In this document: one piece after another, positions 17,322 to 25,239 of the stretch
Layout of the letters: the number at the start of each line of letters is the position of its first letter
Position numbering within the stretch: the stretch's first letter is position 1
Origin: an uncultured Gammaproteobacteria bacterium
GTDB lineage: Bacteria > Pseudomonadota > Gammaproteobacteria > CAMYKB01
Length of the DNA stretch: 34,653 nt
Direction of reading: 5' to 3'
Assembly (NCBI GenBank): GCA_947258875.1
Contig: CAMYKB010000025.1
Location: 1 to 34,653 of the forward strand
Notes under the pieces: generated by a model
What the model saw: only the letters and a program-made list of their open reading frames with translations
Databases searched by the model: none
Told to the model about the DNA's origin: nothing
Translations under genes and position numbers: made by a program

Positions 17322-17810
17322 ATGAAACCACAAGAAAACAGTAAACCACTCGAACAACTCCTGGAAGCACTGACCACACACGGACAGCACTTCAAGCAGC
17401 TACTCATCACCGAACAAGATGCACTGGATGCAAGAGATACCTCGGAGATCAATCTGATTATCAGGAAGAAGCAGGATTGTATCGAGGCGCTCTCTCATGC
17501 TGACAGTATATTCAGGAATACGTTGAATGCGACTGGCTACAATGAACATGATCACCTTGCTGACTATCTTGCCAACAAATTTGGCCCTGATTGCCCACTT
17601 ATTTTACAGCTTGATTCTTTCACTGCGTTGTTTGATGAATGCCGTAAAATCAACCAGCAAAACAATTCACTCGTTTCAATTGGTTTACGCCAGACACAAC
17701 AGGCCCTTAACCTATTAAGGGGAATCCCAGGTATTGAAAACGATAGTGTCTATGGACCCGCAGGCCAGACGCTCAATAACAACAAAGGTAAGGAGCTGGC
17801 CAAGGCCTGA
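17322..17810 (+). CDS. flgN: Junction-protein export chaperone FlgN
   Basis: FlgN is the cytoplasmic chaperone for FlgK and FlgL. The 162-residue protein is helical throughout, with the typical LEQLLEALTTHGQHFKQLLI start and the long central helix around DTSEINLIIRKKQDCIEAL. The C-terminal region around NQQNNSLVSIGLRQTQQALN is the substrate-binding part of the family. Its place directly after flgM is the normal one. Similarity in this family is modest, but size, fold pattern and location agree. Confidence 0.88.
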   Translation: MKPQENSKPLEQLLEALTTHGQHFKQLLITEQDALDARDTSEINLIIRKKQDCIEALSHADSIFRNTLNATGYNEHDHLADYLANKFGPDCPLILQLDSFTALFDECRKINQQNNSLVSIGLRQTQQALNLLRGIPGIENDSVYGPAGQTLNNNKGKELAKA

Positions 17811-17913
17811 GCAACCCTGCAGCAAACAAACGAACACTGCCCGGATAATATAAAAATGAAATAAACATTTTATAGTAGAAAGCAATTATCGGCAGGACAG
17901 GGATACTTCAGTT

Positions 17914-20574
17914 ATGGGTATGGAGCAAAAAATCGAGGAAGCCACCACTCTTGATGGCAAACAAACTGAGCTACAAATACCAGAAAGTCCGCTATCCAAG
18001 GCGAGCCTCCGCCAGCATTACCTTCTAATAACAATATTGAGCGCCATATTCATCATTGCAGGCGCATTATGGTCAGAATTGTCATTAATCAAGGCCAATA
18101 CAGAAACCACCAACAATCTCAAATTACGAAATTACCTAAACCATAAGAACAACTCCATACAAGATTCGTTATGGTTGGCCTATTATCATCTCGAAAATTA
18201 TATGGCCACACAGAATCCTGACTCGCGCTCCAAAATCCACATATCACTTAATCAGGCAACCTCAGATGCTACAGAACTAACAACCAATGAATGGATCGTA
18301 AAGAATAAATTGCAAACCACCGCATCTGATATCGCCAGCAACTTATCGGTATTGAATGGGCATCTGACCCGGGTTATGAAATTAAGGGATAGCCCTTCAG
18401 AATTATATCCTGCAATGGATACAATGCGGCAAGTTATGATGCCATCAAACAATGAGTTTAAAGCACTAATCACATTGGCCTTAGAAGAAACAACCACTGC
18501 AACAAACACCGATACCAACTTCCATATCCATGTAACGTTAGATCATGTCCGTGACAACTGGTCTGCCATGATCAGTTCATTTCGCCTCCTGATAGCCGGC
18601 CGCTTCGGTACATTTGGCGACGCCTTAAGTAATATTAACAGACAACACAATAACATTGAGCTCATGCATAACCAAATCGTTGATGACCTGAATAAGCTCC
18701 GCGCTATGGACCATAAAGGGCTTATGGGTTTTCAGACCAGCAACTTACTGCATGAGATGGAATCTCTGCTTAATCGCTGGCACACAGCTTACAGGGTTGT
18801 CAAAAAGAAATATACGCAAGAAAACTGGCGTAAGGATATTCCTTATATGCAGGACACCATCAACCCTCTTTACCAAAAAATATGGCAACAACTTGAACAG
18901 ATAGAACATGCCGCTTATAAAAAGGAATACAGCGATATTCAGACAATTACGCAGGTTGCCAACCAAATAAGAATAACATTATGGTCTCTCGCCATCCTGA
19001 CTACATTATTAATAGTTATCAGTTATTCACTGCTTGAACACACTATCCTCAGACCCGTTTCCCGTATCGCAGATGCACTCTGGAGTGAAGCCAAGGGCGG
19101 AAAAGATGTACATATCCCCGGCTCGAGTACACGGGAAATGCAACAACTCACACAGGCTTTCGAACAAATGCGGTCGCGTGTCCACGAGCGCCAAAGAGAT
19201 CTGAAACATATGGCCACGCATGATGCACTCACATCCCTTCCTAACCGAGAATTCCTTCAAACCCAGCTCGAATATGAAATTGATGAGGCGCAGCGCAACA
19301 ACAGTACACTGGCACTGCTAATGATTGACCTGGACCACTTCAAGGAGATAAATGACACTCTGGGCCATCAAGTGGGTGATGGGCTATTACAAAAAATATC
19401 AGAGCGGTTTCGCGCCGCGCTTCGTTCTACCGATACTGTAGCGCGGCTCGGTGGTGACGAATTTGCGGTCTTGCTGCCTGGTAGCAATAACGCATCCGCC
19501 CAGGAAGCTGCTGCACGCTTCTTGAAAGTGCTTGACAGGGAATTCAAGGTAATTGGTAACAAATTATACATTGCTGCCAGCATTGGCATTGCCATGTTTC
19601 CAGATCATGGAACTAATACCAATACCCTGATAAAACACGCTGATGTGGCCATGTACAATGCAAAACGCTCAAACACAGGTTTTGAAATATACGACAAATC
19701 AACCGACGGCAATTCGCTAGAGCGATTGACCCTGGTGAAAGACCTACGCAATGCTATTATCAATGATACATTACAACTTTGCTATCAACCTAAGACAGAG
19801 ATAAAAACCGGATACATATTTGGCGCAGAAGCACTTTTGCGCTGGAATCATTCTGAGCGTGGCATGATTCCACCTGATGAAATTGTTCATTTGGCAGAAT
19901 CCAATGGACTGATAGGACCTCTTACAGCATGGGTGATTAATAACGCGCTCCGCCAATGCGCCTTATGGCGAAATAACGGCATAATTTTCAATATCGCAAT
20001 TAATCTTTCCGCGTTAAACCTGCAGGACTCTGATTTTCTTAATTATGTCAATAATCAACTCAACGCATGGGATATACCGCCGAGCCTACTGATTTTCGAA
20101 ATTACAGAAAGTGCGATGATGGCCGACCCCAATAAGGCTATTAGAATTCTTAGCAAGCTCAATAATATTGGCATCCGCATTTCAGTAGACGATTTTGGTA
20201 CCGGCTTTTCTTCTCTGAGCTATCTGAATAAACTACCTGTAAGCGAACTCAAGATAGACCGTTCTTTTATAATGAATATGCTCGATAATGCTAACGATCA
20301 GATCATCGTTAAATCCACAATCGATCTGGCACATAGCCTCGGATTGCAGGTTGTTGCTGAGGGTATAGAAAATCAACTGATTCTGGACAAGCTTAATGAA
20401 TTGGACTGCGATATTGCACAGGGGTACCATATCTGCCGACCCCAGTACGCACCCGAGTTAACTAACTGGCTAAGTACTACAGATCACAGAAGGATGACCA
20501 CACTTCACGACACCAGCGAAACACTAATAACAGAAGATATTGAGGATATTGGCGGCGTCATTACAGCCACATGA
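17914..20574 (+). CDS. Membrane GGDEF-EAL protein with periplasmic helical sensor
   Basis: A dual c-di-GMP enzyme of 886 residues. A cytoplasmic tail and first membrane segment (about 36-56) lead into a large, helix-rich periplasmic domain (about 57-352). A second membrane segment (about 353-373), a HAMP-like linker, the GGDEF domain and the EAL domain follow. The synthase site reads GGDEF at 513-517 with the inhibitory I-site RSTD five residues before it. The EAL domain keeps E639 in EALLRW, DDFGTG (759-764), the TES, KIDRS and AEGIE motifs and QGY, so both activities look intact. It lies 103 bases after flgN; in pseudomonads the c-di-GMP brake gene flgZ lies near here, so a role in motility control is likely. 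The ligand of the sensor domain is unknown. Confidence 0.9.
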   Translation: MGMEQKIEEATTLDGKQTELQIPESPLSKASLRQHYLLITILSAIFIIAGALWSELSLIKANTETTNNLKLRNYLNHKNNSIQDSLWLAYYHLENYMATQNPDSRSKIHISLNQATSDATELTTNEWIVKNKLQTTASDIASNLSVLNGHLTRVMKLRDSPSELYPAMDTMRQVMMPSNNEFKALITLALEETTTATNTDTNFHIHVTLDHVRDNWSAMISSFRLLIAGRFGTFGDALSNINRQHNNIELMHNQIVDDLNKLRAMDHKGLMGFQTSNLLHEMESLLNRWHTAYRVVKKKYTQENWRKDIPYMQDTINPLYQKIWQQLEQIEHAAYKKEYSDIQTITQVANQIRITLWSLAILTTLLIVISYSLLEHTILRPVSRIADALWSEAKGGKDVHIPGSSTREMQQLTQAFEQMRSRVHERQRDLKHMATHDALTSLPNREFLQTQLEYEIDEAQRNNSTLALLMIDLDHFKEINDTLGHQVGDGLLQKISERFRAALRSTDTVARLGGDEFAVLLPGSNNASAQEAAARFLKVLDREFKVIGNKLYIAASIGIAMFPDHGTNTNTLIKHADVAMYNAKRSNTGFEIYDKSTDGNSLERLTLVKDLRNAIINDTLQLCYQPKTEIKTGYIFGAEALLRWNHSERGMIPPDEIVHLAESNGLIGPLTAWVINNALRQCALWRNNGIIFNIAINLSALNLQDSDFLNYVNNQLNAWDIPPSLLIFEITESAMMADPNKAIRILSKLNNIGIRISVDDFGTGFSSLSYLNKLPVSELKIDRSFIMNMLDNANDQIIVKSTIDLAHSLGLQVVAEGIENQLILDKLNELDCDIAQGYHICRPQYAPELTNWLSTTDHRRMTTLHDTSETLITEDIEDIGGVITAT

Positions 20575-20660
20575 TCCTGGCACTTCCCTAGTAGCGCGCC
20601 TTCTACGCCCAGCTTCCCTGAATATTCATCTCCCAAGTTGATACAAAAGACACCAAGCCT

Positions 20661-20675
20661 CCCTTTCCGAAAGGG
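20661..20675 (+). terminator. Weak hairpin after the GGDEF-EAL gene
   Basis: CCCTTT-CCG-AAAGGG forms a compact stem 87 bases past the stop codon. It is followed by TTAAATCT rather than a clean T-run, so terminator function is uncertain. Confidence 0.4.
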
Positions 20676-21028
20676 TTAAATCTATTCACACGCATCTGTA
20701 CCGCTGACGCGAAGGGTTGATATTTTTACTATTTAATCAGCTCTTACAACGTTATCTGCCCATTACATCCTGCGTCGATCCCCACTACCCGAATAAATTC
20801 ATTCTGCATCGAGACTCTTTGTTTATTAGAAATACAAATAATGAAGCACGAATAGCGGCACTACCCGTTGCACTGAAACCGCCTACAATATCTGGGCACC
20901 GAGTTAAAACAATAAAGTGACATAACGATGTGATATATGGCAACTATAACGAGAAAGAGATGGAGCTACACGGAAAACTTTGTGTGAGCAGCAGTGACCT
21001 TGATTATTGAAAAAGGCCATAAGATATT

Positions 21029-21058
21029 AAAAAAAACACAGAGCATTGTTATCTGTGT
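21029..21058 (-). terminator. Rho-independent terminator reading leftward
   Basis: On the minus strand ACACAGA pairs with TCTGTGT around a nine-base loop and is followed by eight T residues. This is the clearest intrinsic terminator in the window. It lies about 540 bases past the stop codon of the PAS-GGDEF-EAL gene, so either that message has a long 3' end or another minus-strand RNA ends here. Confidence 0.8.
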
Positions 21059-21091
21059 CAATCTGATACATAACTAGGAGCAGCTATTCGA

Positions 21092-21572
21092 ATGAGAAAC
21101 CTCAAGTCATCGACTGCGCACGATGCGCATGAAACGCTGCACGGTGGTTCATTCATGACACTTGTTAGCCACGCAGCAAAAACTTTGATAAGTGGTACCG
21201 ACCAGGTAAAGCAATTGCGCCTGAAGATTTGGTAGTCAGGTGGCAGGTGTGGGCACTGTTTGTGGCCTCACGTAACGATCAGGGCAGTTACACAACGGTG
21301 GTGCAACAACGCAAGGAAGATTTTGTGATTGGACATAATCGGACTAGCGGCTTAATGACGGCGCTGAATCAATCGAGGAAGACCATGCGCAACGCCAATA
21401 TGAGGACGCACAGCAAACAGCATCCGCCAATAACCGAAAACGTGCGGCATCGATAATGCTTTTCTGGCGCACGCAATCAGGCATGGAGCACGGACAGTGC
21501 TTATCATCACATCCAGGCTGGCTTTGCCTGGCGGTAGTGATTGGATTGTATTGCCAACGGCTAATGCGCTGA
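21092..21572 (+). pseudogene. Possible frameshifted gene remnant
   Basis: A 47-codon frame starts at ATG 21092 with AGGAG upstream and ends at 21235. After its residues SHAAK, at a five-A run near 21178-21182, a +1 shift opens a frame beginning NFDKWYRPGKAIAPEDLVVR that runs to a stop at 21454. A third frame, from about 21348 to 21572, carries EEDHAQRQYEDAQQTASANN and a tryptophan-rich end. The three pieces read like one soluble protein with two shifts, but I recognise no family and the evidence is only the protein-like composition. It may instead be non-coding, or the first piece may be a real small gene. Confidence 0.25.
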
Positions 21573-21601
21573 CACGAATAAATGGGATAAGATGGATGGG
21601 G

Positions 21602-24127
21602 TCAAGCCAGAGCAATGTACCGATTAGTCTCTACGAGACTTGACATGGCGGCAGGCTTGGCAATGCCGTATCCCTGCGCATAATCGATTCCAAGTGCCGC
21701 AACAGCGCTCAGTATCTCATTATCTTCAACAAACTCTGCCACGGTTGTTTTACCCATGACGTGGCTGATGTCATTGATCGAGCGAACCAGAGCCATACTG
21801 GTTTCATCTGTCAACATATCACGGATAAATGATCCATCGATCTTGACAATATCGACCGGCAGATTTCTGAGATAACCATACGATGACATGCCACTACCAA
21901 AATCATCAAGTGCAAAACGGCAGCCCAGCACTTGCAAGCGATTCATAAACTCGCGTGCGTGTGCAAGATTTGCAACTGCGGCCGTTTCCGTTACTTCGAA
22001 ACAAATTCTATCGGCTGGCACGCCGGAGACCCGGATTTCATCAATAACATATTCGAGGAATGAATCGTCAGTAATAGAATAGCCGGAAAGATTAATCGTA
22101 CATAAATGCAGGTCGTCAACATGAGCAGGGTTAGATTGCAACCAGGCCAAAACTGAATTCACCATCCACTTGTCGATAGCCGGCATCATGCCATAGCGTT
22201 CCGCTGCAGGCAGGAATGCGCCAGGGGCTATAAGCCCTCCATCCCTGTCTACCATTCGAATCAGGGTTTCATAATAATATTTCGAAGAGCTCGCATTATT
22301 GTTGACTGCTTCAATACGCTGAAAATATGTAACAAACCTGTTCTCCTCGAGCGCAGCCTGGATCTGTGTAACCCATTGCATCTCACCATGTCTGCGCGCC
22401 AGCTCGGAATCATCTGTACTAAAAATATGTACACGATTACGACCCTGCTCTTTGGCAACATAACAACCCTGATCCGCTGCCGTTAGCAGCTCCTCTTCAT
22501 CGCCAGCATCTATCGTTATTGGCACCATGCCGATACTAACGCCTAATGTAAAACACTTGTCTTCCCAGACGAAACGGAAATCGCTTATGGTTTTCTGTAA
22601 TTTAGCGATCACGGATTTAGCATTTTCCAGCTGACAGTCTCGCAAAAGTACACCGAACTCGTCACCACCGATACGCGCAAGTACATCCCCTCTTCGTAAC
22701 TGCTTGAGCATTAAAGGCGCAAGTTGTTGTAGTAGGGCGTCACCGGCGACGTGTCCGCAAGTATCATTTACAACCTTAAACTGATCCAGGTCCAGATAAC
22801 ATAACACATGCACAGATTGAGTGTCTTGGGTATCTTGTATACATATCTTCAGTTGATGTAAAAATTCAGTCCGGTTTGCCAACTTCGTCAAGGCATCGTG
22901 GGTCGCCTGATATTCCATCTCCTTAGCCATTTTTCGGGCTTCAGTAACATCATGAAAGATCAATACTGCACCCAGAATAGAACCTTTCTGGGAGCGTATC
23001 GGCGACACCGATTCCTCTATTGAATAATAACCTCCACCTTTTCTGAGCAAGATTGAGTTATTAGAAATACTTAATGCGTGGCCTTGTTTTATGCATGTAG
23101 ATACATAATTATCAGCACGCTTCTTGCTCACCTCATCTATAATATGAAAAACATCTTCAACGGGAACACCCACTGATTCAGCGAGAGTCCAGCCCGTGAG
23201 CGTCTCAGCAATAGAATTCATAAATCTGACACGGCCATTGCAATCGGATGTGATGACACCATCACCTATCGATTGCAGAGTTACCTCGGCCAGTTCCTTA
23301 GCGTCAAATAATTCATTCTTGGTGCGGGTTATCTCTCTCTCGCGTTGCTCTCTAAGCTGGATTTCACCTGAGAGCGTATTAACTGCGCTGGCGAGTAAAG
23401 ACAGTTCGCGAGAGGAATGGATATCAAGCTCGTGATTGTGCTCGCCCCGGGAGAGCGCCAAGATACGCTCACTAATAATCCCTATTGGCCGTACAGCTAG
23501 CACACGGAACAGGGCGAGTGTAACCAGTGCAAATATAAGTAGAGATTCGACAACTATGAGCTGGACCCGGCGGACATGATCCTTGACTGTCTCGGTAAGT
23601 GTAGCGTTATCCCAATCAATATGGACCTTACCGAACAATTCGCCCTCAAAGAGGACATCCTGCGAGAAACTTACCGATTCAGTTTGATCCACCTGCCCTT
23701 CTCGTGCCCAGGAAATCAGGCTTTGAGCATCTTCATTATCAATCCGGAAAGCCATTATGTTGGGCTCGACCCGAATCAGCTCGGCCACCATGCTCTGTAG
23801 AGTGCCCACGTCCTCACTGATTACGGCTTCAAGTGTCGCACCAGAAAACACTGCAAATTTTTCTGCGCTATAGGCCTGCAGGTCTTGCGTGATTTTCTGG
23901 CTTTCGCTACGTCGTGTCACTTCACCTGCGACAACAGCAGCCAGCAATAATATTGCCAGCAGCGCAACCGTAACGTTCAGCCACAATGGCCATAGTCTCT
24001 GCTGGCGCTCCCTGGCGGTGTCTGCCTTACCATTCTCTGAAGATTGCAAGTGAGTTAAGCTATGCAAATCACTTGCACGATTAGTATTAACAACGCTCTT
24101 GTCTTCGATTGTGGGTATGGATGCCAT
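21602..24127 (-). CDS. Membrane PAS-GGDEF-EAL protein
   Basis: An 841-residue c-di-GMP enzyme. It has an N-terminal cytoplasmic tail, membrane segments near 47-68 and 188-208, and a periplasmic domain of about 120 residues between them. HAMP-like (about 208-262), PAS (about 285-395), GGDEF (487-491) and EAL domains follow. The I-site is RRGD at 478-481. The phosphodiesterase signature reads ETL (620-622) instead of EAL, but the glutamate, NLSG, EVTE, DDFGSG, KIDGSF and QGYG motifs remain. It starts 27 bases after a PhnD-like periplasmic binding protein gene, so that protein is the natural candidate for relaying a ligand signal to its periplasmic domain. This pairing is inferred from position. 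Confidence 0.9.
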   Translation of the reverse strand: MASIPTIEDKSVVNTNRASDLHSLTHLQSSENGKADTARERQQRLWPLWLNVTVALLAILLLAAVVAGEVTRRSESQKITQDLQAYSAEKFAVFSGATLEAVISEDVGTLQSMVAELIRVEPNIMAFRIDNEDAQSLISWAREGQVDQTESVSFSQDVLFEGELFGKVHIDWDNATLTETVKDHVRRVQLIVVESLLIFALVTLALFRVLAVRPIGIISERILALSRGEHNHELDIHSSRELSLLASAVNTLSGEIQLREQREREITRTKNELFDAKELAEVTLQSIGDGVITSDCNGRVRFMNSIAETLTGWTLAESVGVPVEDVFHIIDEVSKKRADNYVSTCIKQGHALSISNNSILLRKGGGYYSIEESVSPIRSQKGSILGAVLIFHDVTEARKMAKEMEYQATHDALTKLANRTEFLHQLKICIQDTQDTQSVHVLCYLDLDQFKVVNDTCGHVAGDALLQQLAPLMLKQLRRGDVLARIGGDEFGVLLRDCQLENAKSVIAKLQKTISDFRFVWEDKCFTLGVSIGMVPITIDAGDEEELLTAADQGCYVAKEQGRNRVHIFSTDDSELARRHGEMQWVTQIQAALEENRFVTYFQRIEAVNNNASSSKYYYETLIRMVDRDGGLIAPGAFLPAAERYGMMPAIDKWMVNSVLAWLQSNPAHVDDLHLCTINLSGYSITDDSFLEYVIDEIRVSGVPADRICFEVTETAAVANLAHAREFMNRLQVLGCRFALDDFGSGMSSYGYLRNLPVDIVKIDGSFIRDMLTDETSMALVRSINDISHVMGKTTVAEFVEDNEILSAVAALGIDYAQGYGIAKPAAMSSLVETNRYIALA

Positions 24128-24154
24128 TATCTAGTGCCAAGCAATGCTGATGGA

Positions 24155-25009
24155 TTACTCAAAAAAATCTACATTACTAACAATCGCGTCGCGAATACGC
24201 CCATAGTCTGTATCTGAGCCTTCGAGAAATCCGTCGACACCCAGAGAGCGTAATAATTCGGGTTTCTGAAGTGTAACCATGGAAGCACTCAGCATTGCGA
24301 CCAGCTCTGAATCTAGGCCGGCACGGGCTACCCAGGGCTTGGTGACATTTGGCAGCTCGGCAATAACACGCAGCGGCACGCCTTTTTTAACCAGGCGCTT
24401 GTAAGTACTCTCCTTGAGGGCGCCAGCATCGAATTTCCCAGCAGCAACCGCATATGCGACACGGTCATGCCGGCCCAGGTATTCATAATGCGCAAGGTTT
24501 TTTGCATTGATCCCGTATTGCTGTAAATAATTCTGAGAAAGATAGCGGCCGATGGTCGAACCCTCATCGCCAAAGGCAAAACGCTTGCCGCGTAAATCGT
24601 CGACGCGCTCAATGGGACTATCTCGATGCACACAGATTACACCATTGAACTGTTTTCGGCCTTTCTTGCTTTCGATGGCGAGGATCGTAATACCGGGCTC
24701 ACGCTCGGTTAATTCAACGTAAGAAGCGGGCCCAATACGGGAAATATCCACTGCACCTGTCGCGATCGCCTCGATCCCCTTAGCATATGAATTAGCAACC
24801 TGGATTCTGATCTTTACGGGCTCATTAAGACGTATACTTAAGTCGGACTCCAATTGGGTCAAAACCGGCTTGAACACCTTCACGACAACACTTGGCTGGT
24901 CAGTCGTGTAGACACCCATGTTAAGTACAATTTGAGCTAGAGTGGGAGTTGAAAACAGCACAAGAAACAGCAGAGTACTGATTTTTGTGCTTACAGCGAT
25001 CAATCTCAT
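24155..25009 (-). CDS. PhnD-like periplasmic solute-binding protein
   Basis: A 284-residue binding protein of the phosphate/phosphite/phosphonate type (PhnD family). It has a signal peptide with hydrophobic core near residues 12-20, cut after TLA. The mature part starts LNMGVYTTDQPSVVVKVFKP and has the family features GAVDISRIGPASYVE, the RGKRFAFGDEGSTIGRYL segment, and KFDAGALKESTY near residues 185-200. The reading can be extended to 25102, but the ATG at 25009 has GGAGGAG upstream and places the signal peptide at the very N-terminus. No phosphonate transport genes (phnC, phnE) are nearby. It is followed at 27 bases by a membrane c-di-GMP enzyme, which suggests a sensor rather than a transporter component. 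The true ligand is unknown. Confidence 0.85.
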   Translation of the reverse strand: MRLIAVSTKISTLLFLVLFSTPTLAQIVLNMGVYTTDQPSVVVKVFKPVLTQLESDLSIRLNEPVKIRIQVANSYAKGIEAIATGAVDISRIGPASYVELTEREPGITILAIESKKGRKQFNGVICVHRDSPIERVDDLRGKRFAFGDEGSTIGRYLSQNYLQQYGINAKNLAHYEYLGRHDRVAYAVAAGKFDAGALKESTYKRLVKKGVPLRVIAELPNVTKPWVARAGLDSELVAMLSASMVTLQKPELLRSLGVDGFLEGSDTDYGRIRDAIVSNVDFFE

Positions 25010-25239
25010 TGCTCCTCCCCTGGAGTTCCAGCTGTCCATCGAAATACGATGAGGTTCGAATATATCTATCGGCCGGCATGAAGGCAACTTTAGCAAGAAC
25101 AAACATTGCGGCCGTGGTATATGCTCTCTATTTCTGTGACAATATTTTACAATCTACCTATATATAATGTGTAACTCATATTTGTTGCCTGAATACCGCC
25201 GCTGCCAGATGGCATGCAAACCACCCCCCAGCAGCACAA
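25010..25239. other. Gap between the fusion gene and the PhnD-like gene
   Basis: 230 bases with no gene. AT-rich stretches around 25140-25180 could hold a minus-strand promoter, but I find no clear -35/-10 pair, sigma28, sigma54 or Pho site. A short TGCCA-GA-TGGCA stem at 25205-25216 lies just past the fusion gene stop and has no T-tract. Whether phnD shares a transcript with the fusion gene is open. Confidence 0.45.

Larger units (their letters stand above)
20575..21601. other. Long region without an intact gene
   Basis: About 1 kb between the converging GGDEF-EAL genes. It contains a short hairpin just past the plus-strand gene (20661-20675), an AT-rich middle, a strong minus-strand terminator (21029-21058), a possible gene remnant (21092-21572) and an inverted repeat CCAGGC/GCCTGG at 21513-21531. 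No reading frame longer than about 90 codons looks coding. Confidence 0.55.

Noticed and set aside
17887-17894. TTATCGGC resembling a minus-strand sigma28 -10 element upstream of the GGDEF-EAL gene
   Set aside because: No TTTA (-35 complement) is found 15 bases further on, and no minus-strand gene starts nearby.
20717-20920. 67-codon open frame after the GGDEF-EAL gene
   Set aside because: No ATG with a ribosome site, unconvincing composition, no recognisable domain, and it lies in an AT-rich non-coding stretch.
21092-21572. Insertion-sequence remnant as the origin of the 1-kb gap
   Set aside because: No terminal inverted repeats, target duplication or transposase motif can be seen.
21352-21615. 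87-codon minus-strand frame overlapping the end of the PAS-GGDEF-EAL gene
   Set aside because: It starts with TTG without a ribosome site, shows no recognisable domain and overlaps the real gene.
24155-25102. PhnD-like gene as part of a phosphonate ABC transporter
   Set aside because: No permease or ATPase genes lie in the neighbourhood; the adjacent gene is a c-di-GMP enzyme.
25130-25160. TGACA-like repeats upstream of the PhnD-like gene considered as a second Pho box
   Set aside because: The two half-sites match poorly and the 11-base phase does not hold for the second repeat.
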